Assembly (NCBI GenBank): GCA_018061585.1
Contig: JAGOTU010000043.1
Location: forward strand, 1 to 7,378
From: Minisyncoccota bacterium
GTDB taxonomy: Bacteria; Patescibacteriota; Minisyncoccia; Phycocordibacterales; UBA2100
Direction: 5' to 3'
DNA length: 7,378 nucleotides
Positions 1 through 6,870 of this stretch are shown here, piece after piece; position 1 is the stretch's first letter; each line of letters starts with the position of its first letter. A program made the translations under genes and the position numbers. The notes beneath the pieces were generated by a model. That model was not told where the DNA came from, searched no databases, and worked only from the letters and a program-made list of their open reading frames with translations.

Positions 1-131
1 GTTTCGACTATGCCTATAATCCGGATTCATGGCAAGTGCCGTGTATTCCTGATAGAGTGCCTCTATTAATGGGGTGGCGGGCAGATAGGCAGCATGAGGA
101 AACATCCTCATACTGAAATCTGGCCGTCACA
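1..131. other. Upstream intergenic or gene-end region, unassigned
   Basis: No gene can be assigned with confidence. On the plus strand one frame is open from base 3 to a TGA at 114-116 and gives 37 residues with two Trp and several Tyr, Asp and Pro. It could be the last part of a gene lying mostly outside the window. A second frame is open from base 1 to a TAA at 67-69. The codons used (AGA, CTA, TTA, ATT) are unlike the GC-ending codons of the neighbouring genes, so either reading may be chance. No rpsO end, the usual bacterial neighbour of pnp, is seen here. A TATAAT hexamer lies at 15-20 with any -35 partner outside the window. Confidence 0.2.
94..111 (+). other. Small perfect hairpin
   Basis: ATGAGGA (94-100) is exactly complementary to TCCTCAT (105-111) across an AACA loop, giving a 7-bp stem with a 4-base loop. 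It has no T-tract, so it is not a canonical intrinsic terminator. It sits just before the predicted pnp promoter and overlaps the end of the doubtful upstream reading frame. Its role, if any, is unknown. Confidence 0.3.
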
Positions 132-137
132 TAAAAT
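132..137 (+). promoter_or_regulatory. Putative -10 element for pnp
   Basis: TAAAAT matches the sigma-70-type -10 consensus at 5 of 6 positions. Transcription would start about 6-7 bases downstream, near 144, which is exactly where the outer T-rich arm of the leader hairpin begins. No convincing -35 hexamer stands at 16-18 bases upstream. The assignment therefore rests on the -10 match and on its geometry with the downstream structure, which resembles that of the two TATACT elements at 3964 and 4397. Confidence 0.3.
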
Positions 138-143
138 TGCAGA

Positions 144-246
144 TTTTTTAGCGAGATGCGAGGCGCGGAGATGTGAGGAGCGAGCCGTACTAAACGTACG
201 GTGAGGTCCGAACAGAGGCTCCGCAACGAAGCAGGTCGCCAAAAAT
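144..246 (+). promoter_or_regulatory. Long structured RNA leader of pnp
   Basis: Bases 145-245 fold into one long interrupted hairpin. Paired segments from outside in are 145-149/241-245 (TTTTT with AAAAA), 151-154/236-239 (GCGA with TCGC), 157-159/231-233 (TGC with GCA), 165-170/219-224 (GCGGAG with CTCCGC), 172-174/212-214 (TGT with ACA), 177-179/207-209 (GGA with TCC) and 185-190/196-201 (CCGTAC with GTACGG), closed by the loop TAAAC. The internal loops are rich in G and A; one is GA opposite GA (175-176 and 210-211), which can form tandem sheared G-A pairs on the plus-strand RNA. The structure ends one base before the pnp ATG and leaves no room for a Shine-Dalgarno. In other bacteria PNPase controls its own mRNA through a leader stem, so a regulatory role is plausible here. 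A mobile or repeated palindromic element is the main alternative. Confidence 0.55.
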
Positions 247-2439
247 ATGAAATTTATTATGGAAAAGAAAGTGTATTCCCTCGAGGTCGGGGGCAAAACG
301 TTAACAGCAGAATTTAACGACTGGGCAGACCAGGCGTCTGGCTCGGTACTCATGCGCTACGGCAATTCCGCCGTGCTCGCAACGGCCGTCATGGGAAGTC
401 GCGAGAGCAACCTCGATTACTTCCCGCTCTCCGTCGAGTACGAGGAGAAATTCTATGCCGCCGGCGCGATCCTAGGTTCGCGCTTCATGCGCCGAGAAGG
501 ACGACCGTCCGAAGAAGCCGTGCTCTCAGGTCGTATCGTCGACCGAACCATCCGCCCGCTCTTTCCAAAGGGTCTGAAGCGCGACGTGCAGGTGATCATC
601 ACTGTCCTCTCGATCGAGGAGCATGATACCGATGTGCTCGCGGTGAACGCAGCGTCACTCGCTATCGCAACCTCACATATTCCGTGGAACGGACCGGTTT
701 CTGCCATGCGTCTCGAACTCGCCGACGACGGCACGTTCATCGTGAAGCCGAGCTACAAGGAGCGCGAGGCGGAGGGTGTTCGTATGGATCTCCTCGCCTG
801 CGGCAAGGACGGTCTCATCAATATGATCGAGATCGGAGCCAACGAAGTCACCGAAGCAACTCTGGAGAAGGCGCTCGCAAAGGCGAGTGAGGAGATCGAA
901 AAGATTCAGGCATGGCAGCAGTCGATCATTGCAGAGCGCGGTAAGGAGAAGTTCAACTTCGTGAAGCCGGAAGACGCAGAGGTAGCCGGCGTTATCGAAT
1001 CGATGTGGAAATCCTACCTCGTTCCAAAGATCGCAGCGTACAACGGCATGCTCGACAAAGAGGCATTCAATACGCTGAAGTCCGAATGGATGGCGCACGT
1101 GCTCGCAACGCTCCCCGACGCACAGCCGGGTAAGATCGACGCGCTCTACGAACACAAAATGGATGAATACGTGCACGATCTCGCCATCAAAGACGGCAAG
1201 CGTGTTGATGGTCGTGCAATGGACGAGATCCGTCCGCTCTATTCGGAGGTCGCAACATTGAGCCCCGTCGTACACGGCTCGGGACTCTTTTACCGAGGAG
1301 CAACTCACGTACTCGCCGCGCTCACACTCGGTGGACCTGGCGACGCGCAGCTCATCGACACCATCGAATACCAGGAGGCGAAGAAGAGCTTCATGCTGCA
1401 CTACAACTTCCCCCCGTTTAGCGTTGGCGAAACCGGACGCATGGGCGGCACGAACCGCCGCATGATCGGACACGGCGCACTTGCCGAAAAGGCATTGCGT
1501 GCAGTGCTCCCGTCAAAGGAAATCTTCCCGTACACGATCCGCATCGTTGCCGAATCTCTTGCATCGAATGGTTCAACATCAATGGCCTCAACATGTGCCG
1601 GCACACTCGCGCTCATGGATGCCGGCGTGCCGATCACGCGCCCTGTCGCAGGTATCGCGATGGGCATGATGTCGAATGCAAAAGCAGGGGAATATCGTGT
1701 ACTCACCGACATCCAAGGACCGGAAGATCACCACGGCGACATGGACTTTAAGGTCGCAGGCACCTCAGAGGGCGTGACCGCAGTACAGATGGACGTAAAA
1801 GTGGAGGGCGTACCGCTCGATGTACTCGGTCGTGCTTTCGCTCAGGCAAAGAAGGCCCGCATGCAGATCCTCGATGTGATCACGGAAGCCATCCCCGAGC
1901 CGCGTGCAGATATATCTCCGCGTGCCCCGAAGATCCTTACCACCCATGTGAAAACCGACCAGATCGGCCTCGTCATCGGGCCGGGCGGAAAAACGATCAA
2001 TGGCATCAAGGACCGCACGAAATGCGACGACATCACGATCGAGGAAGACGGTACGATCTTCATCACCGGTCGCGACGGCTCTGCAGAGCTCGCAATGAAA
2101 GAGATCAACGACCTCACTCGCGAATTCATGGTGGGCGACCGTTTCGAGGGACAGGTGGTGCGCATGATGGACTTCGGTGCATTCGTGAAGATCTCGCCGA
2201 ATCAGGACGGTCTCGTCCATGTGTCAGAGGTCGCACCGTTCCGCATCGGAAATATTTCCGAAGCACTACAGATCGGAGATGTTGTTCCTGTCGTACTGAA
2301 GGAAATAGACGAGAAAGGACGCTATAATCTCTCCATCAAAGCCGCTGATCCGGAGTGGGCTGCACGAAAGGGCCTCACACCGTCACAGGGCGATGGTCGC
2401 GATCATGGCCGACGAGAAAACAGGGAACGACGCATCTAA
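247..2439 (+). CDS. pnp: Polyribonucleotide nucleotidyltransferase (PNPase)
   Basis: PNPase is a trimeric cytoplasmic enzyme that degrades RNA 3' to 5' with phosphate, releasing nucleoside diphosphates, and can run in reverse to add tails. The 730 residues show the full family order: RNase PH domain 1 (about 10-140, with an RTIRPLF motif at 100-106), a helical linker (about 150-240), RNase PH domain 2 (about 310-545), a KH domain (about 560-615, GPGGK near 578-582) and an S1 domain (about 626-694). In domain 2 the active-site segment EDHHGDMDFK is intact; Asp494, Asp500 and Lys502 correspond to E. coli Asp486, Asp492 and Lys494. The tail after S1 is short. ATG 247 sits directly after the leader hairpin. 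An in-frame ATG at 259, giving MEKKVYSLEVGG, is an equally good start by homology. Neither has a Shine-Dalgarno. The 3' end overlaps the next gene. Confidence 0.98.
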   Translation: MKFIMEKKVYSLEVGGKTLTAEFNDWADQASGSVLMRYGNSAVLATAVMGSRESNLDYFPLSVEYEEKFYAAGAILGSRFMRREGRPSEEAVLSGRIVDRTIRPLFPKGLKRDVQVIITVLSIEEHDTDVLAVNAASLAIATSHIPWNGPVSAMRLELADDGTFIVKPSYKEREAEGVRMDLLACGKDGLINMIEIGANEVTEATLEKALAKASEEIEKIQAWQQSIIAERGKEKFNFVKPEDAEVAGVIESMWKSYLVPKIAAYNGMLDKEAFNTLKSEWMAHVLATLPDAQPGKIDALYEHKMDEYVHDLAIKDGKRVDGRAMDEIRPLYSEVATLSPVVHGSGLFYRGATHVLAALTLGGPGDAQLIDTIEYQEAKKSFMLHYNFPPFSVGETGRMGGTNRRMIGHGALAEKALRAVLPSKEIFPYTIRIVAESLASNGSTSMASTCAGTLALMDAGVPITRPVAGIAMGMMSNAKAGEYRVLTDIQGPEDHHGDMDFKVAGTSEGVTAVQMDVKVEGVPLDVLGRAFAQAKKARMQILDVITEAIPEPRADISPRAPKILTTHVKTDQIGLVIGPGGKTINGIKDRTKCDDITIEEDGTIFITGRDGSAELAMKEINDLTREFMVGDRFEGQVVRMMDFGAFVKISPNQDGLVHVSEVAPFRIGNISEALQIGDVVPVVLKEIDEKGRYNLSIKAADPEWAARKGLTPSQGDGRDHGRRENRERRI

Positions 2440-3931
2440 CAAAAAACCGAATACGGTGGTTCAAACAGGCGCGCCGGGCAAACCCGTCGCGCCTGTTCCG
2501 TCACCAGATCACCCTCCCGTCTCGCACATCATGCCTCGATCCGAGGTTATTCCCACCGAACCGGTCGTCGTACCACCCGGGCCTCCGGTCTCCAACATCA
2601 TGCCGGACGCTCCGGAGACAAAGATCGAGCTCACGCTCGCGCCGCAGGCTCCGGTCACTCCCATCGACATTCCACCGGCGCCATCCCTTGCGACACCCTC
2701 GGCACCGATAGTGCCCCCCGTGCCACCCGCTCCGAAACCGCCGGAGATCGATACGGTCGCCGACGACGTCGGACTTGTCATACCCGGAGCGCACTCAAAG
2801 CCGCCGGATCGTGTGGGTACTGCAGATCGAGACATGCAAAAAATACTGCAGGGGATCAAGTTGCCGGAAAAACGAGCGTACACCGCCTCCGGCGATAAAA
2901 AGGCGGTCGTACCCGATCTCCAGTCGATCGAAGACCAGAAACTGAATGACGTACTCGCGGCGAATATAACGGAGAATTCCACAACAGGTGGCGCTCCGGT
3001 CTCGATCCCGAATCAGAATCACACAGTGCCCGCTCAGGCGGTATTCCACGAAGAGATGCATGTTGCGTCCGTTCATACGCTCAAACAAGATCTGCAACAG
3101 GTCGTACAGGAACAAAAAATGTCGGTCGTAAAGGCCGTCGCACTTGAACAGGAGAAGCGCCAGCAACAGCAGCACATGATAGATCAAGAACCACCACGCC
3201 CGCCGAGTCGCGCGCCCATGATCCTGTTCACCGTACTTTTGTTCGTCGTGCTCGGTATGGGGGCGCTCGCTGCGGTGTATTACATCGCAGTCGTGCAATC
3301 GGCACCGGGTCCTGTTGAGAATAATACGTCGCTTGTGTTCGCGGAGCAGACAGTACCGTTCCGGCTCACCCAGGATTCACCGACATCGCTCAGAACCCAG
3401 CTCGCACAAACACGGACATCGAGCGGTACGCTCGGTTCGCTCTTGCATATCGTACCGATCGTCCCCGTCGTGGATGCAACCGGTAAACAATCAGAGCGTG
3501 CGGCTACGCTCTCAGAATTCTTTGCATCGATCGGTGTTGAGCCGCCGGAAAATCTTATGCGCGCACTCGGCGACGAATTCTTCCTTGGAATACACACGGT
3601 AGACAAGAATGCTCCAATATTCGTGATCAAGGTCTCCTCGTACGACCGCGCGTTCGACGGCATGCTCACGTGGGAGCGCACACTCAACGGCGATCTCGCT
3701 CCGCTCTTTACCGCGGTGCCGCGATTGATCATGGGGCCCGACGGGATTCAGGTGCAGCGGCCATTCACCGATCTCGTCATGCGAAACTACGACGTGCGTG
3801 CCATCAAGGATGATGAGGGTGTGATCCAGCTGTACTATTCGTTCCCAACACGCGATCTTCTTATCATTGCAGAGAGCCCATATACTTTTACAGAGATACT
3901 GAGTCGCCTCCAGGCAGGCCGACGGCTCTAG
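2405..3931 (+). CDS. Uncharacterised single-pass membrane protein, Pro-rich
   Basis: I do not recognise a named family. From ATG 2405 the protein has 508 residues. The N-terminal part is Pro-rich and low in complexity (about 26-115) and contains a near-duplicated motif, PPVSHIMP at 37-44 and PPVSNIMP at 60-67. A charged, Gln-rich, probably helical stretch follows (about 225-258), ending in RQQQQ. One hydrophobic segment (about 271-297, bases 3215-3295) is preceded by arginines, so the N-terminus should be cytoplasmic. The C-terminal 210 residues would then lie outside the membrane and look like a compact folded domain ending in RRL. An in-frame ATG at 2393 is an alternative start; neither has a good ribosome site. 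The start lies inside pnp (35-base overlap, different frame), so the two genes are probably co-transcribed and translationally coupled. The function is unknown. The architecture suggests a cell-envelope or surface-anchored protein, which is inference only. Confidence 0.85.
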   Translation: MADEKTGNDASNKKPNTVVQTGAPGKPVAPVPSPDHPPVSHIMPRSEVIPTEPVVVPPGPPVSNIMPDAPETKIELTLAPQAPVTPIDIPPAPSLATPSAPIVPPVPPAPKPPEIDTVADDVGLVIPGAHSKPPDRVGTADRDMQKILQGIKLPEKRAYTASGDKKAVVPDLQSIEDQKLNDVLAANITENSTTGGAPVSIPNQNHTVPAQAVFHEEMHVASVHTLKQDLQQVVQEQKMSVVKAVALEQEKRQQQQHMIDQEPPRPPSRAPMILFTVLLFVVLGMGALAAVYYIAVVQSAPGPVENNTSLVFAEQTVPFRLTQDSPTSLRTQLAQTRTSSGTLGSLLHIVPIVPVVDATGKQSERAATLSEFFASIGVEPPENLMRALGDEFFLGIHTVDKNAPIFVIKVSSYDRAFDGMLTWERTLNGDLAPLFTAVPRLIMGPDGIQVQRPFTDLVMRNYDVRAIKDDEGVIQLYYSFPTRDLLIIAESPYTFTEILSRLQAGRRL

Positions 3932-3951
3932 CGACTTCACTCGAAATTTTG

Positions 3952-3969
3952 ATTTGAGCGGGGTATACT
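3952..3969 (+). promoter_or_regulatory. Promoter block with TATACT -10 for the DksA-like gene
   Basis: TATACT at 3964-3969 is preceded by GCGGGG and followed by only six bases before the ATG at 3976. With a normal -10 to start-site distance, transcription would begin at or next to the A of ATG, giving a leaderless mRNA. The 18 bases 3952-3969 match 4385-4402 at 16 positions, including the 12-mer GCGGGGTATACT. No standard -35 is seen at 17 bases. A TTGATT at 3949-3954 is too close to serve as one in the usual way. Confidence 0.5.
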
Positions 3970-3975
3970 CTCGGC

Positions 3976-4350
3976 ATGAATAAAATTTCACAGGCCGAAT
4001 TAGAAGAACTGCGAGAAGTGCTCGAGGTCGACAAAGCGAACCTCGAGGAGGAGCTCTCTGCACACGGTCGCGTGCAAACCGATACCGGTGACTGGCAGGG
4101 AGCCTCTGTCGGATTCGAAGGAGAGGAGAGTGATCCGAACGATGTAGCCGACCAGATAGAAGAGCTCGCGACCAACGTGCCGCTTGTTGAGGAACTCGAA
4201 GACCGACATCTCGATGTAACCGAAGCCCTCGAAAAGATGGACGAAGGTGTGTACGGTCTCTGCGAGGTCTGCAGCGAGCCGATCCCGCTCGATCGCCTCA
4301 AGGCAAACCCGAGCGCCCGAACCGACATGGAACACGCCGAGGAAGTTTAA
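3976..4350 (+). CDS. DksA/TraR-family zinc-finger protein, degenerate finger
   Basis: This is a 124-residue protein of the DksA/TraR type. Family members bind in the RNA polymerase secondary channel and adjust transcription, often together with ppGpp. The N-terminal 30 residues form a charged helix, and acidic residues Asp53, Asp56 and Ala58 (DPNDVA) resemble the D-x-x-D-x-A tip of the DksA coiled coil. The C-terminal finger begins normally with YGLCEVC (Cys96, Cys99) and the typical PIPLDRLKANP linker. The second ligand pair is not Cys-x-x-Cys: the matching positions are Asp117 and His120. Zinc binding may therefore be weakened or use an unusual ligand set. The ATG is six bases from a TATACT promoter, so the message is probably leaderless. 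The stop is followed by a palindrome that may serve as terminator. Family assignment is firm; target and ppGpp dependence are unknown. Confidence 0.9.
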   Translation: MNKISQAELEELREVLEVDKANLEEELSAHGRVQTDTGDWQGASVGFEGEESDPNDVADQIEELATNVPLVEELEDRHLDVTEALEKMDEGVYGLCEVCSEPIPLDRLKANPSARTDMEHAEEV

Positions 4351-4373
4351 GGTTCAGTTGTTCATACGTTTTT

Positions 4374-4405
4374 GTATACCCCGCATTCGTGCGGGGTATA
4401 CTTTT
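4374..4405 (+). terminator. Perfect 11-bp inverted repeat with T-tract
   Basis: GTATACCCCGC (4374-4384) and GCGGGGTATAC (4391-4401) are exact reverse complements separated by the 6-base loop ATTCGT and followed by TTTT (4402-4405). The hairpin begins 23 bases after the stop of the DksA-like gene, as expected for an intrinsic terminator, though the T-tract is short. The right arm also contains the TATACT of the next gene's promoter, so the element may have two roles. As DNA, the palindrome could also bind a dimeric regulator. Confidence 0.55.
4385..4402 (+). promoter_or_regulatory. Promoter block with TATACT -10 for the YifB/ComM gene
   Basis: TATACT (4397-4402) preceded by GCGGGG repeats the block seen upstream of the DksA-like gene. 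The GTG at 4410 lies seven bases after the -10, so transcription should start on or beside the start codon. A clear -35 is lacking; TTGTAT at 4372-4377 would need a 19-base spacer. The block is embedded in the right arm of the palindrome at 4374-4401. Confidence 0.5.
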
Positions 4406-4409
4406 GAGC

Positions 4410-5960
4410 GTGACCAGGCGAGAGATCGAATCCGGGTTCGCACGCGTATTCGGCGCACAGCCGGCGCTTCCAAGCGCGCATCTCGTCTCCGTTGAATGTG
4501 ATATCATCCGCGGCCTTCACGCTTTCACGATCGTCGGCCTTCCCGACAAAGCCGTCGAAGAAGCAAAAGATCGTATCGCCGCTGCGATCAAGAATGCGGA
4601 TGGTGAGTTCGAATCTCCGAAGCGCAGCAACAAGAAGATCGTCTTTTCGCTCGCACCCGCTGAACTTAAAAAGGAAGGTGCGGTCTTCGACCTACCGCTC
4701 GCGCTTTCATATCTGCTTGCATCCGAGCAGCTTGCTTTTGATCCAGCCGAAAAAATGTTCGCCGGTGAACTTGCGCTTGATGGCGCGGTTCGCCCGATCC
4801 GCGGCACACTCTCGATCGCACTATGTGCGCGAGACAACGGATTCACAGAGCTCTATGTGCCGGAGGCCGATTGCGAAGAAGCGTCGCTCGTTTCAGGTAT
4901 TACGATCTTTCCGGTGAAATCGTTCTCGGAACTCGTTGCCCACCTCTCGTCACTTCCGTTTGCTATCGCTCCATACAAGAGGCTTTCACGGACAAATGCA
5001 CACGAAGAATCGTCCGTTTCACTGAGCGACATACGCGGACAGGAGAGTGCGAAACGCGGGCTCGAGATCGCAGCTGCAGGCCGGCACAACATCGCACTCT
5101 ACGGACCACCGGGTACTGGGAAGACAATGCTCGCGCGAACCGCGGTCGCACTCCTTCCCGACCTTTCAGAGGACGAAGTCATCGAGGTTACCGCGATTCA
5201 TTCGTATGCGGGGGCTGCGCGCGGCGCCGTTACACGACCCCCGTTCCGCTCGCCGCATCACACTTCTTCGTACGCATCCCTCATCGGCGGCGGAGCGATC
5301 CCTCGCCCCGGTGAAGTAACCCTCGCTCACCGCGGCCTCCTGTTCCTCGATGAATTTCCGGAGTTTCACCGCGACGTCGTGAACGCGCTTCGTGAACCGC
5401 TTGAAGATTCGCAGGTCAGCGTTGCACGCGCACGCGGGAGCGCCACATTCCCCGCGAATTTTATGCTCGTTGCCGCGCTCAACCCGTGTCCGTGCGGACG
5501 CTACGGAAGTCGCGACTGTACGTGCATGCCGCACGCCATCGAGAAATATCGTCGCAAGATCTCGGGACCGGTCGCGGATCGGATCGATATGTGGGTCCAG
5601 GTAGGCGATATGCCTCCCGAAGCGCTCGCCATAAAAAAGAAACAGGAGGCTGATGATCAGACCGAGCGCGCCCGAGAACGCATATCGAACGCGCGCACCC
5701 GCCAGCAAGAACGATTCTCGAATTCAAAGGGAATTACCACCAACGCCGATATGCGCCCGAAAGAGATCGAGTCGCTTGCGAATCTTTCGACAAAGGCCGA
5801 GGAGACGCTTATGCAGGCGGCGCGCACGATGAAGCTTTCCGCGCGCGGATACCATCGCACGATCAAGCTTGCCCGCACCATCGCAGATTTAGGAGGCAGT
5901 GACACGATCGAGCCAGCACACATGCTCGAGGCGCTCCAATATCGTCAGAGGGATTTGTAG
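4410..5960 (+). CDS. yifB: YifB/ComM-family Mg-chelatase-like AAA+ ATPase
   Basis: The protein has 516 residues from GTG 4410, close to the usual size of about 500. It carries an N-terminal Lon/ChlI-like domain (about 15-160, with the family-typical SAHLVSVECDI and GLPDKAVEEAKDR motifs), then an AAA+ module with Walker A GPPGTGKT (232-239) and Walker B LLFLDEF (Asp314, Glu315). A conserved Cys cluster of the form NPCPCG...CTC and a C-terminal Mg-chelatase-like helical domain follow. In Vibrio and related bacteria ComM is a hexameric helicase that drives branch migration during natural transformation, so a role in DNA uptake or recombination is likely here. GTG 4410 is preferred because the alternative GTG at 4389 lies in the palindrome upstream of the predicted transcription start. 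TTG 4404 is a second alternative. The gene converges on the minus-strand operon with 15 bases between stops and no obvious terminator. Confidence 0.95.
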   Translation: MTRREIESGFARVFGAQPALPSAHLVSVECDIIRGLHAFTIVGLPDKAVEEAKDRIAAAIKNADGEFESPKRSNKKIVFSLAPAELKKEGAVFDLPLALSYLLASEQLAFDPAEKMFAGELALDGAVRPIRGTLSIALCARDNGFTELYVPEADCEEASLVSGITIFPVKSFSELVAHLSSLPFAIAPYKRLSRTNAHEESSVSLSDIRGQESAKRGLEIAAAGRHNIALYGPPGTGKTMLARTAVALLPDLSEDEVIEVTAIHSYAGAARGAVTRPPFRSPHHTSSYASLIGGGAIPRPGEVTLAHRGLLFLDEFPEFHRDVVNALREPLEDSQVSVARARGSATFPANFMLVAALNPCPCGRYGSRDCTCMPHAIEKYRRKISGPVADRIDMWVQVGDMPPEALAIKKKQEADDQTERARERISNARTRQQERFSNSKGITTNADMRPKEIESLANLSTKAEETLMQAARTMKLSARGYHRTIKLARTIADLGGSDTIEPAHMLEALQYRQRDL

Positions 5961-5975
5961 GATCAGGAGTTCGAA

Positions 5976-6863
5976 TTATTTCAGTGTATTGAGTGGCACC
6001 TTCAGATACCGAACACCATTGGTTTCGGGTTGAGGCAGCTCACCGGCTCGCATATTTACTTGGAGCGAGGGAATGATGAGCTTCGGCATACCGAGCTCCT
6101 TATCGCGCTCTGTACGCACACCTACGAATGCCCCCTTTTCAACACCGAGACGAACATGAACGTTCGAGCGCTTCTGTTCTCCGACGGTTGTTTCCCATGT
6201 GTATTCACTGCGTCCTTCCGGCAAGTAATCGTGACACATGAACATCCTGGTCTCATCAGGGAGGGCGAATAATTTTTGAACAGATTCATAGAGCACCTCC
6301 GCACTTCCACCGGGGAAGTCACACCGAGCCGAGCCGTAGTCCGGCATGAAGAGCGTATCGCCGACAAAGACGGTATCGCCGATGACGTAGCTCACGTCAG
6401 CGGGAGTGTGTCCCGGGGTGAATATGACGCGCGCAGGAATGGTGCCGATCTCGAATGTGTCACCGTCCTTCCAAAGCCGATCAAACTGGCTCCCGTCGCG
6501 TGCAAACTCGGTGCCTGCATTGAATATCTTTCCGAATGTTTCCTGAACGCCAAGAATGTTCTCGCCGATCGCAAGTTTGCCGCCAACCTTCTGCTGCACG
6601 TACGGAGCAGCCGAGAGATGGTCGGCGTGGACATGCGTTTCAAGTATCCAATCAACTGTGAGGCCATGCTCATGTACGTACGCAATCACACTGTCGGCAC
6701 TTTCGTAGGATATGTGTCCTGCAGCCGCATCGAAATCCATAACGCTGTCGATGATCGCGGCACGCCGTGTGGCGGGATCAGCCACCACGTGTGTAACAGT
6801 ATTCGTTGCCCGATCAAAGAACGATGCAACCTCCGGCCTGACTGATTCTGAGTGGATGTGCAT
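5976..6863 (-). CDS. MBL-fold persulfide dioxygenase-like protein (Blh/ETHE1 group)
   Basis: This is a 295-residue cytoplasmic metallo-beta-lactamase-fold protein with no signal peptide. All metal-site residues are present: His77, His79, Asp81 and His82 in THVHADH, His152 in TPGHTP, Asp169 in FVGDT and His211 in MCHDY. The segments GDTLFMPDYGSARCDFPGG and the C-terminal PSLQVNMRAGELP match the Blh-type persulfide dioxygenase group rather than glyoxalase II. Such enzymes oxidise glutathione persulfide, or a similar thiol persulfide, to sulfite using one iron and O2. In ETHE1 the iron is held by two His and one Asp, corresponding to His77, His152 and Asp169. The gene follows the rhodanese gene after a 7-base gap, which supports a shared sulfane-sulfur pathway. 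No Shine-Dalgarno precedes the ATG. The exact thiol substrate is not evident, and a hydrolase with another substrate remains possible. Confidence 0.88.
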   Translation of the reverse strand: MHIHSESVRPEVASFFDRATNTVTHVVADPATRRAAIIDSVMDFDAAAGHISYESADSVIAYVHEHGLTVDWILETHVHADHLSAAPYVQQKVGGKLAIGENILGVQETFGKIFNAGTEFARDGSQFDRLWKDGDTFEIGTIPARVIFTPGHTPADVSYVIGDTVFVGDTLFMPDYGSARCDFPGGSAEVLYESVQKLFALPDETRMFMCHDYLPEGRSEYTWETTVGEQKRSNVHVRLGVEKGAFVGVRTERDKELGMPKLIIPSLQVNMRAGELPQPETNGVRYLKVPLNTLK

Positions 6864-6870
6864 AGATTAG

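Noticed and set aside
14..226. Minus-strand open frame of 70 codons across the pnp leader
   Set aside because: It runs through the structured hairpin and the predicted promoter. Its codon use is erratic, and the hairpin explains the sequence better than a protein does.
144..246. tRNA or tmRNA-like gene in the pnp leader
   Set aside because: The fold is one long interrupted hairpin with no cloverleaf arms, no T-loop GTTCGA-type sequence and no CCA-type end.
673..1473. Long minus-strand open frame (266 codons) opposite pnp
   Set aside because: It is fully antisense to well-conserved PNPase coding sequence, and its translation is rich in Cys, His and Arg with no domain pattern. GC-biased codons on the plus strand create such frames.
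1765..2220. Minus-strand open frame opposite the KH and S1 domains of PNPase
   Set aside because: It is an antisense shadow of conserved codons, with no start signals and a composition unlike a real protein.
3940..3958. Weak hairpin after the membrane protein gene as a terminator
   Set aside because: The stem is 7 bp with a bulge, is AT-rich and has no T-tract after it. The region is better explained as part of the promoter of the next gene.
5166..5708. Minus-strand open frame (180 codons) opposite the YifB/ComM gene
   Set aside because: It overlaps the AAA+ core, including Walker B and the Cys cluster, and its translation is Arg-rich with no domain.
6276..6845. Plus-strand open frame (189 codons) opposite the MBL-fold gene
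   Set aside because: The minus-strand protein in the same place has every metal ligand and family motif. The plus-strand translation has no recognisable features.
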